A stretch of DNA of 64,000 nt from JAOUGY01 sp963785075. Lineage in GTDB: Bacteria > Actinomycetota > Acidimicrobiia > Spongiisociales > ZC4RG35. Location: assembly GCA_963785075.1 (NCBI GenBank), contig CAWATW010000006.1, positions 248,001 to 312,000 on the forward strand, written 5' to 3'. The translations under genes and the position numbers were made by a program. A model generated the notes under the pieces. It was given only the letters and a program-made list of their open reading frames with translations, did no database searches and was not told the DNA's origin. Within the stretch, counting starts at the first letter, position 1; the number at the start of each line of letters is the position of its first letter. This document shows positions 16,895-25,880 of the stretch, one piece after another.

Positions 16895-18576
16895 CAGTCG
16901 ATCTCGTACTCCGCCAACTCACCGGCCTCGTACATCTGAGCGAAGTGACGATGACGCCTCTTACCCGAAGAGGTCTTGGTCAGCGTGCCCTGGCTCACCA
17001 GCACGACGTCATCGACGCCCACACCGAGCCGCTCGAACACGGCTTGCTTCACGGCGGCCCGGATGTCGTCGGTCTCCTCGGCCCGCTCGTCGCGTACCTC
17101 TGTGACGATGACGACCTTCTGGGTGCCGAGCTTGGCGTCGTCGTGTCCGAACGCGGCAAAGGAACCGGCGCGGAGGTCGGGGATGTTCAGGAGGGCAGCC
17201 TCGAAGTCGGACGGATCGATCTTGCGGCCTCTCACGGCAATGCGCTCCTTGGCACGACCCGTCCAGAAGAACTCGCCATCACGGAGATACCCGAGGTCCC
17301 CTGTCTTGAGGAGATCGCCGTGGAAGGCGGCCTGCGTCGACTCGGGATCGTGGAGGTATCCCTCCATCCGGGAAGCGGTGTCGAGCGCCAGATGACCGAC
17401 GTGACCGTCGGGGAGATCCCTGCCCTCGTCATCGAGGATGTGAATGGTGATCCCCGGATGCGGCTTGCCACATCCCACCAGCGACAGGTTGCCATGCCCC
17501 GGCTCTCCGGCGATCGCCTCCTGGCGTTCGTGGAAGGCGACGGCGTCGATGTGCTCGAACGGCACTTCCTCGTCCGGGGGCGTGAAGGTGGCTCCTCCCA
17601 CGTTCTCGGCGCAGCCGAAGTTCGTCTTGACGGCGTCGGGGGCGAGCCCGTACGGGGCGAACCGCTCTTTGAAGGCCACAATCGTGTCGTAGTGGATGCG
17701 CTCGGCCGCGTTCCAGAAGCCCTTGACGTGATCGAGGGTCACCCCCTCGAGATCCTTGTCCCGGATCCGCTGGGCTGCGAGCGCAAAACCGAAATTCGGG
17801 GACCAGGTGATCGTCGCCTGCGTGTCGTATACGCCGCGCATCCAGGAACCGGGGCGCTTCACGAAATCGAACGGGCTCATCATCACCAGGGGGATCCCCT
17901 TGGTCAGGCACAGCATGAAGTTGTTCATGAGGCCCATGTCGTGATAGAGCGGAGTCCAGTTCAGGTAGGTGTCGTCCTGACCGACTGCCATGGCCGTGGC
18001 CATGCCGTCGAGGGCCGCCATGACGTTTTCCTGCCGCCACATGCAGATGCGCGGGAACCCTGTCGTCCCGGACGTCAACTGCAGCCCGGCCAGATCGTGC
18101 GGATCGCGCATGCTCCAGTCGATGCCGGCGGGCCCGGTCCCGAACTCGTCGGGTCCGAAGGCGAATTGCGTCTGGGGATGGCGAGCGTGGAGGTCGTCGC
18201 GCATGGACTCGACGGTGTCCGCGGCCACGACCACCGGCGCCGATGTTCGCTCGATGATTCCGTGGAGGATGTCGGGCAAGCTGGAGTTCAGACCCTGAAT
18301 GGCGGGCGGAGCCACCAACAACGGCAGGCCTCCGACGATCAGCGAGCCGAGGAGGACCTCCGTTGCGAAGCGATCGTTGTAGGGCACCAGGACCATGACG
18401 TTGCCCTCTCTGAGACCGAGGTCCCGGAGTCGACCTGCGGCGCGTTCGGCGGCCTCGATGAGCTCGCCGCGTGTGAGCCATTCACAAGTTCGATCCGCCG
18501 AATAGAAACCCAGCGCACGCGCACCCGGGTCGGCGTTGGTCATCTCGTAGATGCTCGACTGAAGCGTGTTCCCCAT
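16894..18576 (-). CDS. Fatty-acyl-AMP ligase / FadD-like adenylating enzyme
   Basis: A 560-residue AMP-forming enzyme. It has the ATP loop LQLTSGTTGFPRICMWR, NWTPLYHDMGLMNNF (typical of fatty-acyl-AMP ligases), KTGDLGYLRDGEFFWTGRAK and the catalytic-Lys end TKTSSGKRRHRHF. FAAL enzymes form acyl-AMP and pass the acyl group to a carrier protein rather than CoA. The ACP at 13044-13286 is the nearest candidate. The downstream chorismate lyase makes an aryl substrate (as FadD22 uses) as plausible as a fatty acid. The start lies 185 bases after cysC on the same strand, so cotranscription with the sulfate genes is possible. Confidence 0.82.
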   Translation of the reverse strand: MGNTLQSSIYEMTNADPGARALGFYSADRTCEWLTRGELIEAAERAAGRLRDLGLREGNVMVLVPYNDRFATEVLLGSLIVGGLPLLVAPPAIQGLNSSLPDILHGIIERTSAPVVVAADTVESMRDDLHARHPQTQFAFGPDEFGTGPAGIDWSMRDPHDLAGLQLTSGTTGFPRICMWRQENVMAALDGMATAMAVGQDDTYLNWTPLYHDMGLMNNFMLCLTKGIPLVMMSPFDFVKRPGSWMRGVYDTQATITWSPNFGFALAAQRIRDKDLEGVTLDHVKGFWNAAERIHYDTIVAFKERFAPYGLAPDAVKTNFGCAENVGGATFTPPDEEVPFEHIDAVAFHERQEAIAGEPGHGNLSLVGCGKPHPGITIHILDDEGRDLPDGHVGHLALDTASRMEGYLHDPESTQAAFHGDLLKTGDLGYLRDGEFFWTGRAKERIAVRGRKIDPSDFEAALLNIPDLRAGSFAAFGHDDAKLGTQKVVIVTEVRDERAEETDDIRAAVKQAVFERLGVGVDDVVLVSQGTLTKTSSGKRRHRHFAQMYEAGELAEYEID

Positions 18577-18761
18577 TTCGACCTTCCATCAGCAAACCGC
18601 CGGGAGAGTGTACGAGCACATCGAACAGCAGCCCCCAACCCGTCTCTCGCCCAGCACACTGTTCCACGGACCTGCCTGCAGTCAACCCCATCCACGGCCA
18701 CGACGGCAGACGGCAGACGGATCGTGAACGATCTCGCGAGGCCGCGTCCGCGCCGTAGGCT

Positions 18762-19364
18762 CTACGTTCTGCTCGCGACCACGCCCATGATCCTGGTTGC
18801 AGCCTCGTCGACGGAGAGCTCGGCCGTCGGCAGCACCAGCTCGGGCTCGAGTGGCGCCTCGTAGGGGTCGTCGATGCCGGTGAATCCCTTGATCTCACCC
18901 GCCCGAGCCTTCGCATACAGCCCCTTGGGGTCCCGGGACTCGCAGAGATCGATGGGCGTGTCCACGAAGACCTCCACGAACGGAACCTCGGCGACGTCGT
19001 GGATCCGCCTGACCCGGTCGCGGTCGGCCCGGTACGGGCTGATGACGGGAACCAGCACCACCAACCCGGCGTCTGCCATCAGCCGGGCGACCTCACCGAC
19101 CCGGCGGACGTTCTCGGTACGATCCTCTGCCGAAAACCCGAGATCGCCGTTGAGCCCGTGACGGAGATTGTCGCCGTCGAGGACGTACACGGCCCGTCCA
19201 CCTGCCATCAGGAGCTGCTCCGCCCGGTGTGCAATCGTCGACTTGCCCGAACCCGAGAGCCCGGTCAGCCACACGGTCATCCCGAGTCCGCCGGTCACCG
19301 CCGCACGATCGACCCGGGCCACTGCTCCCGGATGCCAAACCACGTTCTCGGTGACTTCAGCCAT
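18762..19364 (-). CDS. cysC: Adenylyl-sulfate kinase
   Basis: A 200-residue APS kinase making PAPS from APS and ATP. It has the P-loop WLTGLSGSGKSTIA, VLDGDNLRHGLNGDLGF (APS site), the ISPYRADRD lid and FVDTPIDLCESRDPKGLYAKARAGEI-type sequence. It is the last gene of the minus-strand sulfate-activation unit. With no PAPS reductase or sulfite reductase beside it, its product most likely serves the sulfotransferases at 5322, 47777 and 54972. Confidence 0.95.
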   Translation of the reverse strand: MAEVTENVVWHPGAVARVDRAAVTGGLGMTVWLTGLSGSGKSTIAHRAEQLLMAGGRAVYVLDGDNLRHGLNGDLGFSAEDRTENVRRVGEVARLMADAGLVVLVPVISPYRADRDRVRRIHDVAEVPFVEVFVDTPIDLCESRDPKGLYAKARAGEIKGFTGIDDPYEAPLEPELVLPTAELSVDEAATRIMGVVASRT

Positions 19365-19448
19365 GCGACGCCGCGCTTCCCTGCGAAGACGAGCTGCGTC
19401 CCCGGCTCAGCTGGCGAGGACGAGGACCGGAAACCGGTGACCTGAGCC

Positions 19449-20732
19449 TCAAACGGCAGGCCCCGTGATCATCCCCGCGGCAACCGTGTTGTTGGTGGCC
19501 TCGTCCACCAGGATGAACGATCCGGTCTCGCGGTTCCGGCGGTATTCGTCGAAGAACATTGGGACCGTCGTGCGCAGACGGACACGACCGATCTCGTTCA
19601 GAGTCAATGTGTGCTCGGTCTCGTCTCGGTGCAGTGTGTTGATGTTGAGGCGGTACTGCACCTCTTTCACCATCGCGCGAGCCCACCGGCTCGTGTGCTT
19701 GATTGCGAACTTGGCCCCAGGTTGGATGGACCCCGTCTCGCTGAGCCAGCAGACCATGGCGTCCAGGTCCTGGCCCACGTGAGGCTGATTGTGGGGTCGG
19801 CAGATCATGTCGCCCCGGCTGATGTCGATCTCATCCTCGAGGCGAATCACCACCGACAGCGGTGGCACTGCCTCCTCGACAGGTCCGTCGAATGTATCGA
19901 TCGCCGCGATCTTGGAAGTGAAACCGGAGGGGAGAACGATCACCTCGTCACCGACCCGGAAAACGCCGCCCTGGACCTGTCCGGCATAGCCGCGGAAGTC
20001 CTGGTTCTCCATGGTGTGCGGCCGGATGACGTACTGCACGGGGAACCGGCAATCGATCATGTTGCGGTCGCTGCCGACGTGGATCTCCTCGAGCAGATGC
20101 AGCACCGATGGGCCCTTGTACCAGGGCATGTTGTCGCTCTCGTCGACGATGTTGTCGCCCTTGAGCGCGGAAACCGGAACGAACCGGAGATCGGTGATGT
20201 CGAGACGGGCGGCGAACTGCCGGAACTCTTCGACGAGCTCGTCGTAGCGCTCCTCCGAATAGTCGACCAGGTCCATCTTGTTGACGCACAGCACCAGGTG
20301 CGGAACCTGGAGCAGCGAGGCGATGAACGAGTGACGACGGGTCTGCTCGAGAATGCCTTTGCGGGCGTCGATGAGGACGAGCGCGATATCGGCGGTCGAA
20401 GCTCCCGTCACCATGTTCCGCGTGTACTGGACATGCCCGGGGGTGTCGGCGAGCACGAACTTGCGGCGGGGCGTGGCGAAGTACCGGTAGGCGACATCGA
20501 TCGTGATGCCCTGCTCCCGTTCGGCTCGGAGGCCATCGGTGAGAAGGGCGAGGTCCACGTAGTCGGTGCCGCGTCGTTTGCTCGCTTCTTCGATGGCGAT
20601 CATCTGGTCTTCGAAGATCTGCTTGGTGTCGAGCAGTAGGCGCCCGATCAGCGTCGACTTCCCGTCGTCGACAGAGCCGGTGGTGGCGAGCCGCACCAGC
20701 TCCATGCGTTGTGGAGTTTCGATCGTCGACAT
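19449..20732 (-). CDS. cysN: Sulfate adenylyltransferase subunit 1 (GTPase)
   Basis: A 427-residue GTPase subunit of ATP sulfurylase. G1 is TTGSVDDGKSTLIGRL, G3 DTPGHVQYTRN and G4 NKMDLV, followed by EF-Tu-like beta-barrel domains. It ends without a fused APS kinase, which is encoded separately just downstream. With CysD it makes APS from sulfate and ATP, driven by GTP hydrolysis. It begins 3 bases after cysD. Confidence 0.96.
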   Translation of the reverse strand: MSTIETPQRMELVRLATTGSVDDGKSTLIGRLLLDTKQIFEDQMIAIEEASKRRGTDYVDLALLTDGLRAEREQGITIDVAYRYFATPRRKFVLADTPGHVQYTRNMVTGASTADIALVLIDARKGILEQTRRHSFIASLLQVPHLVLCVNKMDLVDYSEERYDELVEEFRQFAARLDITDLRFVPVSALKGDNIVDESDNMPWYKGPSVLHLLEEIHVGSDRNMIDCRFPVQYVIRPHTMENQDFRGYAGQVQGGVFRVGDEVIVLPSGFTSKIAAIDTFDGPVEEAVPPLSVVIRLEDEIDISRGDMICRPHNQPHVGQDLDAMVCWLSETGSIQPGAKFAIKHTSRWARAMVKEVQYRLNINTLHRDETEHTLTLNEIGRVRLRTTVPMFFDEYRRNRETGSFILVDEATNNTVAAGMITGPAV

Positions 20733-20735
20733 GAT

Positions 20736-21641
20736 CTAGAAATAGCCTTCGCGCTTGCGGTCTTCCATGGCTGCCTCGGCGGTGCGGTCGTCTGCCCGGC
20801 TGGCACCGCGCTCGGTGATGCGGGAGGCGGACACCTCGGCGATGATCTGCTCGATGTCCGCCGCCGTCGACTCGAACGCCCCCGTGCACGTCATGTCGCC
20901 GACCGTACGGAATCGCACCACGGCTTCGAAGATCTCCTCGCCATCCATCAGCTGGAGGAACGGATTCTCCGCCATCAACATCCCATCACGCTCGAACACC
21001 CGACGGGTGTGTGAAAAATACACCGAGGGAAGGTCGATCTTCTCTTCGTCGATGTACTGGTAGATGTCCATCTCCGTCCAGTTGGAGATGGGGAAGACCC
21101 GCAGATGCTCACCGTTGCGATGCCGGGCGTTGTACAGACTCCACAGTTCGGGCCGTTGGTTCTTGGGATCCCACTGGCCGAACTCGTCCCGGAAGCTGAA
21201 GACACGTTCCTTGGCCCGGGCCTTCTCCTCGTCCCGTCGAGCTCCGCCGAAGACGACGTCGAAGCGGTTCTCCTCGATCGCCGACAGGAGAGACTCGGTC
21301 TGGAGCCGGTTGCGGCTGGCTCTCGGACCCGTCTCCTCCATCACACGGCCGGCGTCGATCGACTCCTGCACGGAAGCGACGATGAGGGTGGCGCCGAGCT
21401 CCTCGACCGTCCGGTCCCGGAACTCGATCACCTCCGGGAAATTGTGCCCGGTGTCGACGTGCATCACGGGGAACGGGAGCCGTGCTGGAAAGAAGGCCTT
21501 CACGGCCAGGCGCAGAACGACGGCCGAGTCCTTTCCACCCGAGAACAGGAGTACGGGCCGTTCGCCCTCGGCGACGGCTTCCCTGATGATGTGGATCGAC
21601 TCGGCTTCGAGCGCGCGCAAATGGTCGAGCTGATAAGACAT
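20736..21641 (-). CDS. cysD: Sulfate adenylyltransferase subunit 2
   Basis: A 301-residue PP-loop ATP pyrophosphatase-type subunit. The motif LLFSGGKDSAVVLRLA is near residue 35, and the protein ends with the family tail (MEDRKREGYF). It catalyses adenylation of sulfate together with CysN. It is the first gene of cysD-cysN-cysC and is divergent from the SLC13-type transporter across only 52 bases, which must hold the control elements for both sides. Confidence 0.96.
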   Translation of the reverse strand: MSYQLDHLRALEAESIHIIREAVAEGERPVLLFSGGKDSAVVLRLAVKAFFPARLPFPVMHVDTGHNFPEVIEFRDRTVEELGATLIVASVQESIDAGRVMEETGPRASRNRLQTESLLSAIEENRFDVVFGGARRDEEKARAKERVFSFRDEFGQWDPKNQRPELWSLYNARHRNGEHLRVFPISNWTEMDIYQYIDEEKIDLPSVYFSHTRRVFERDGMLMAENPFLQLMDGEEIFEAVVRFRTVGDMTCTGAFESTAADIEQIIAEVSASRITERGASRADDRTAEAAMEDRKREGYF

Positions 21642-21693
21642 GAATCCTTGAGGTTATCTCCTCGGCACGGTACCTGCTAAACCGTCATCGTCC

Positions 21694-23460
21694 ATGGGTC
21701 CTGACGCTTGGCTCACACTCGCAGTCATCGCACTGGTGTTGTACGCACTGGTCCGCGACCTCACGTCCCCGGCCACGGCTGTCTTCGCCGGGACGGTGCT
21801 GTTGCTCGTCTCCGGTGTCATCGACGCCTCCCAAGCCTTCGCAGGGTTCTCGAACTCCGGGCCGATCACAGTGGCCGCCCTGTACGTGCTCGCGGCGGCG
21901 GTCGAGAAGACGGGTGCACTGGGCCCGTTGATGCGAAGGACACTCGGCGAGCGCGGGACACTTCGCCGACCACTCCTCCGGCTCCTCGGACCCACCGTGG
22001 CATCCTCGGCCTTCCTCAACAACACTCCGATCGTGGCGATGCTGGTGCCGCAGGTGACTGCCTGGGCCGAGCGACGCAACATCTCACCATCGAAACTCCT
22101 CATGCCGCTGTCGTTCGGCGCGATCCTCGGCGGTGTCATCACCGTGATCGGGACCTCCACCAACCTGGTGGTCTCGGGTCAGATGGACGCAGCCGGCATG
22201 AGGCCGATCGGGTTCTTCGAGATCGCCAAGGTGGGGCTGCCGGTTGCCATCCTCGGCACCGTCCTGGTGATCGCCCTCGCACCTCGGGTGTTGCCGTCGC
22301 GGAGATCGGCGAAACAAGGGCTGCTCGACGAATCGAATCGCTTCACCGTCGAGATGGTGGTGGACCCGGCCGGGCCCATGGACGGCAAAACGGTCGAAGA
22401 GGCGGGACTGCGCCATCTGTCGGGCGTGTTCCTCGCCGCCGTCGACCGCGGCGACACCGTCATCGCCCCGGTTCGACCTGAAACCGTGCTCAGAGGTGAC
22501 AATCGTCTGCGGTTCGTCGGCCGCTCCGACGAGGTGCTCGACCTTCGATCGATGCGCGGGCTGCGTTCAGCCGAGGAAGAACACGTCCTCAGCCTCGATC
22601 CGATGGTCCGCTACTTCGAGGCCGTGGTCGGAGCCGAGTCTCCGCTGGTTGGGCGCACCCTCGTGGATGTGGGTTTCCGATCGCGTTACCAGGCGGCCGT
22701 CCTCGCCATCTCGCGATCGGGACAGCTCTTGGACGCCAAACTGGGCACCGTTTCGCTTCGAGTGGGCGACACGCTGATCGTGATCGCGGATCCCGGCTTC
22801 AGGGACCGCTGGAGGAACCGCCTGGACTTCATCCTCGTGGCCGAGATGGACGGATCTCCCCCGATCACATCACGCAACGCCAAGATCGTGGCGACGTTGC
22901 TGCTCGGACTCGTCGTTCTGGCCGCCATGGACATCGTCCCGATCCTCCAGGGATCCCTGGTCGCATCGTTGGTGCTGATCGGATTGCGAATCCTCTCGCC
23001 CGACGAGGCGCGACGCTCCGTCGATCTCGAAGTCATCGGAGTGATCGCGTCCGCATTCGGGCTGGCGGCAGCCGTCGAGTCGTCGGGGCTTGCGCTCACC
23101 GTGGCGGAGGGTCTGGTGCGGCTGTTTGAACCAGTGGGGACGAGTGGCGTCCTCCTGGGGCTCGTCCTCACGACGGTGGTGCTCACCGAGCTCATCACCA
23201 ACAACGCGGCAGCACTGCTCATGTTTCCCATCGCGGTGGCAGCGGCCAACGCAGAAGGGTTGGACCCTCGGGGTGCCGCCATCGCCGTCGCCGTCGCGGC
23301 GTCGGCCTCCTTCCTCACCCCCATCGGCTATCAGACGAACACGATGGTCTACGGTCCGGGCGGCTACCGGTTCTCCGACTACGTGAGGCTTGGCGCCCCG
23401 CTCACCGTGGTGATGATTGCGACCATCGTCGTTCTCGTGCCAGTCTTCTGGCCAAGTTGA
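21694..23460 (+). CDS. SLC13/DASS-type permease with two RCK_C domains, probable sulfate importer
   Basis: A 588-residue membrane protein. Residues 1-200 and 390-588 are helix-rich, with SNT-like motifs (SSAFLNNTPIVAML and IGTSTNLVVSG in the first half, ELITNNAAALLMFPIA and TPIGYQTNTMVYG in the second). Two TrkA_C/RCK_C regulatory domains lie between. This is the SLC13/DASS plan known for bacterial sulfate and dicarboxylate uptake. The position divergent from cysD and directly upstream of cysQ points to sulfate, though no ligand residue proves it. The cysQ gene overlaps or abuts its stop. Confidence 0.85.
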   Translation: MGPDAWLTLAVIALVLYALVRDLTSPATAVFAGTVLLLVSGVIDASQAFAGFSNSGPITVAALYVLAAAVEKTGALGPLMRRTLGERGTLRRPLLRLLGPTVASSAFLNNTPIVAMLVPQVTAWAERRNISPSKLLMPLSFGAILGGVITVIGTSTNLVVSGQMDAAGMRPIGFFEIAKVGLPVAILGTVLVIALAPRVLPSRRSAKQGLLDESNRFTVEMVVDPAGPMDGKTVEEAGLRHLSGVFLAAVDRGDTVIAPVRPETVLRGDNRLRFVGRSDEVLDLRSMRGLRSAEEEHVLSLDPMVRYFEAVVGAESPLVGRTLVDVGFRSRYQAAVLAISRSGQLLDAKLGTVSLRVGDTLIVIADPGFRDRWRNRLDFILVAEMDGSPPITSRNAKIVATLLLGLVVLAAMDIVPILQGSLVASLVLIGLRILSPDEARRSVDLEVIGVIASAFGLAAAVESSGLALTVAEGLVRLFEPVGTSGVLLGLVLTTVVLTELITNNAAALLMFPIAVAAANAEGLDPRGAAIAVAVAASASFLTPIGYQTNTMVYGPGGYRFSDYVRLGAPLTVVMIATIVVLVPVFWPS

Positions 23461-23474
23461 ACGACAGGGATGCA

Positions 23475-24254
23475 GTGACCGATTACGCAGACGACCTACA
23501 TCGCATCGAGACCGCGCTCGCTCGGGCGGCCGAGGCACTGAAACGCTTTACACCGGGAGAGGTCGCCTCGACGGCGAAGTCGGGCGGTGACCCGGTGACC
23601 GAGGCCGACCTCCTGATCGACGCCATCATGAAAGAGGAGCTTCTCAGAGCCGGCGAAGGATGGCTCTCGGAGGAAACCGCCGACGACACGTCCCGCCTCG
23701 AGAGCAGCCGGGTCTGGGTCGTCGATCCACTCGATGGCACGCGGGAGTTCGTGGAAGGCATCCCTGAATGGTGCGTGTCGATCGGCTTGGTCGTCGACGG
23801 CGCCCCGGTCGCCGGCGGGATCCTGGCTCCGGGGCCCGATCATCTCATCCTCGGAGCAGTTGGACATGGGGTCACCCTCAACGGCGATCGGGTCGCGACG
23901 ACCAACACGCCGTCGGTCTCCGGCGCTCTCGTCCTCGCAAGCCGCAGCGAGGTGAAACGTGGAGAATGGGACCGGTTCTTCCGAACGCCGGTCTCGGTCC
24001 GGAACATGGGGTCGGTGGCCTACAAGCTCGGACTCGTGGGTGCAGGAGTCGCAGACGCCACGTGGACCCTCGTCCCCAAACACGAGTGGGACGTGGTGGG
24101 CGGTGCTGCATTGGTCGTCGCCGGCGGCGGCGAGATCCGCTTCCTCGACGGCACCCAGCCCACGTTCAACCAGACCAACCCCAAGCTCACCGGCTTCCTG
24201 GCCACCAACGGCCACCTCATGGACCAGGTCCGGGCGCTCACCGCCGACCACTGA
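23475..24254 (+). CDS. cysQ: 3'(2'),5'-bisphosphate nucleotidase (inositol monophosphatase family)
   Basis: About 259 residues of an IMPase-fold Mg2+/Li+-type phosphatase. It has GDPVTEADLLID, then WVVDPLDGTREFVEG (metal-binding signature, CysQ-like with REF) and HEWDVVGGAAL near the C-terminus. CysQ removes the 3'-phosphate of PAP, the product released by sulfotransferases and a feedback inhibitor. GTG at 23475 is preferred because AGGGA lies 5 bases upstream; a TTG at 23457 overlapping the permease stop is the alternative. Its presence with cysD/N/C strengthens the case for PAPS use in sulfation. Confidence 0.88.
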   Translation: MTDYADDLHRIETALARAAEALKRFTPGEVASTAKSGGDPVTEADLLIDAIMKEELLRAGEGWLSEETADDTSRLESSRVWVVDPLDGTREFVEGIPEWCVSIGLVVDGAPVAGGILAPGPDHLILGAVGHGVTLNGDRVATTNTPSVSGALVLASRSEVKRGEWDRFFRTPVSVRNMGSVAYKLGLVGAGVADATWTLVPKHEWDVVGGAALVVAGGGEIRFLDGTQPTFNQTNPKLTGFLATNGHLMDQVRALTADH

Positions 24255-24263
24255 CCGAGCTGC

Positions 24264-24298
24264 GTATTACGTATTACGTATTACGTATTACGTATTAC
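24264..24298. repeat. Perfect heptanucleotide tandem array (GTATTAC x5)
   Basis: Five exact copies of a 7-base unit occupy 35 bases between convergent cysQ and the epimerase gene. The last six codons and stop of the epimerase (minus strand, stop 24281) are made of this repeat. The same heptamer phase recurs in degenerate form at 50671-50726. Confidence 0.95.
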
Positions 24299-25234
24299 GT
24301 GATTGCTGAGGGCGGAGAACCAGTCGACGGTCTTGCGGAGGCCTTCTTCGAGTTGGATCGTGGGCTCGTATCCGATGAGGTTTCGGGCCTTGGTGATGTC
24401 CGCCAGAGAATCGCGAACGTCGCCGGGACGCGGATCGCCGTGCTCGACCTGATAGTCCTCCACACCGATGATGCCGGCGAGGACTTCGAGCAACTGATTG
24501 AGACTGACGCGAGAGCCGCAGGCGATGTTCATGGCCTGGCCCGAGGATCGTTCGTCGCCGGCGGCAGCTTTCAGGTTGGCCTGGATGACGTTGTCGATGT
24601 AGGTGAAGTCACGAGTCTGCTCGCCGTCTCCGTGAACCGTGGGTACTCGACGCTCGAGGAGCGCGGTGGCGAACAGCGGGATCACCGCCGAATAGTGGCT
24701 GGTCGGGTCCTGGCGCGGGCCGAACACGTTGAAGTACCTCAGCGCCACCGTTTCGAGGCCGTACACGTGCGAAAACGCGCGGCAGTACTGCTCGCCGGTG
24801 AGCTTCGCCACCGCATACGGCGAGAGCGGCGACGGTGCCATGTCCTCCTGCTTGGGGAGCACAGGAGTGTTGCCGTATGCGCTCGAAGACGATGCGTACA
24901 CGACCCTCCGGGCCCCGGCATCGCGAGCCGACACGAGCACGTTGAGCGTCCCCGTGGCATTCACGGAGTGCGTACGTATCGGGTCGTCGACGCTCCTCTT
25001 CACACTCGGGAGTGCGGCCTGGTGAAAGACCACCTCGACTCCGTCCATCGCCCCACTCAGGGCAACGGGATCCTCGATCGAGGACTCGACCACCTCGACG
25101 TCGATCCCCTCGAGGTTTTCCCTCCGTCCGGTGGAGAAGTCGTCGATGATCCGAACCTCGTCGCCGCGAGCGAGCAACGCCCGGGCGATGTTGGAACCGA
25201 TGAATCCGCCCCCACCGGTGACGAGTGCCTTCAT
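24281..25234 (-). CDS. NAD-dependent NDP-sugar epimerase/dehydratase (GalE/WbpP-like)
   Basis: A 317-residue extended short-chain dehydrogenase. It has the NAD motif VTGGGGFIGSNIARAL at the N-terminus, a Ser/Tyr-x-x-x-Lys site in SSSSAYG...SPYAVAKLTGE, and FNVFGPRQDP typical of UDP-sugar 4-epimerases or GDP/dTDP-sugar enzymes. It should supply an activated sugar for the glycan. The last residues (HVIRNT) are encoded by the heptanucleotide array, so the natural C-terminus was probably altered by array growth. It is divergent from the mau-like operon. Confidence 0.88.
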   Translation of the reverse strand: MKALVTGGGGFIGSNIARALLARGDEVRIIDDFSTGRRENLEGIDVEVVESSIEDPVALSGAMDGVEVVFHQAALPSVKRSVDDPIRTHSVNATGTLNVLVSARDAGARRVVYASSSSAYGNTPVLPKQEDMAPSPLSPYAVAKLTGEQYCRAFSHVYGLETVALRYFNVFGPRQDPTSHYSAVIPLFATALLERRVPTVHGDGEQTRDFTYIDNVIQANLKAAAGDERSSGQAMNIACGSRVSLNQLLEVLAGIIGVEDYQVEHGDPRPGDVRDSLADITKARNLIGYEPTIQLEEGLRKTVDWFSALSNHVIRNT

Positions 25235-25364
25235 GTTCGCCTCCGCTCCCTAGTCAGGCTGATCACACTATCCGTTGGAGGCCGGAGCACCACCCCGGAA
25301 GATCCGAGGTCGCAGCACCACGCCGGATACGTGGTTCGATCACTCAGCCACTATCGTCGACCCG

Positions 25365-25880
25365 ATGCTGTTCGAGAGCATGCTCGCGATCGGCGCTGTG
25401 CTGTTGATCGGGAGCGGGGGAGCCAAATTGATGGACCGCGCTCCGACGCGCGGCGCGCTGGCCGTCGCCCGTCTACCGGCGTCAGACCCGGTTGTCGTGG
25501 CTCTGGCTCTCGTCGAATTGGCCGCAGGGCTCTCCGCCCTGACGCTCTCGTCACCACTCGGTGTTCTCGCCGTCTCGGCGCTCTACCTGGGTTTCGGCGG
25601 GTTCGTCGCGTACGCCTTGCGCCAGAACATTCCCATTCAGAGCTGCGGATGCCTCGGGAAGATCGACACGCCCCCGGACGCCACGCACCTCGTGGTCAAT
25701 CTGACTCTGGCCGCCACGGCGCTCGGGGCGCTCACGCAACCTCGTCTTGTCGATCGACTCATCGAGACTCCCGGCCCGGGGATCGGGCTCACCGTGATGG
25801 CCGTGATCGGCTCCTATCTCACCTACCTCATGCTGGCCGAATGGCCGGCCACGCTCAGGGCAATGCGAGGCACGACATGA
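25365..25880 (+). CDS. MauE-like membrane protein
   Basis: A 171-residue protein with four to five helices. A loop carries SCGCLGKID, the Cys pair seen in MauE/DoxX-related proteins that help form disulfides in methylamine dehydrogenase small subunits. The ATG at 25365 is chosen because the helix begins at once; the longer frame upstream is not hydrophobic. It is first in a tightly coupled operon (ATGA overlap with the MauA-like gene). Confidence 0.78.
   Translation: MLFESMLAIGAVLLIGSGGAKLMDRAPTRGALAVARLPASDPVVVALALVELAAGLSALTLSSPLGVLAVSALYLGFGGFVAYALRQNIPIQSCGCLGKIDTPPDATHLVVNLTLAATALGALTQPRLVDRLIETPGPGIGLTVMAVIGSYLTYLMLAEWPATLRAMRGTT

Noticed and set aside
9948..18576. Possible exosortase/PEP-CTERM system, suggested by the hydrolase pair and ligase
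   Set aside because: No exosortase-like membrane protease and no C-terminal sorting signals were found anywhere in the window.
18698..18720. Short ACGGCAG repeat about 40 bases after cysC, considered as a fourth heptamer array
   Set aside because: Only two to three units are present; too short to distinguish from chance.
16945..18864. 639-codon open frame on the plus strand opposite the FAAL-like gene
   Set aside because: It mirrors a well-supported minus-strand gene; long antisense frames are expected at this GC content and its translation matches no family.
23768..25876. Long plus-strand frame leading into the MauA-like gene
   Set aside because: It runs across cysQ in another frame and the epimerase antisense; the real start is the ATG at 25877 with a Tat signal.
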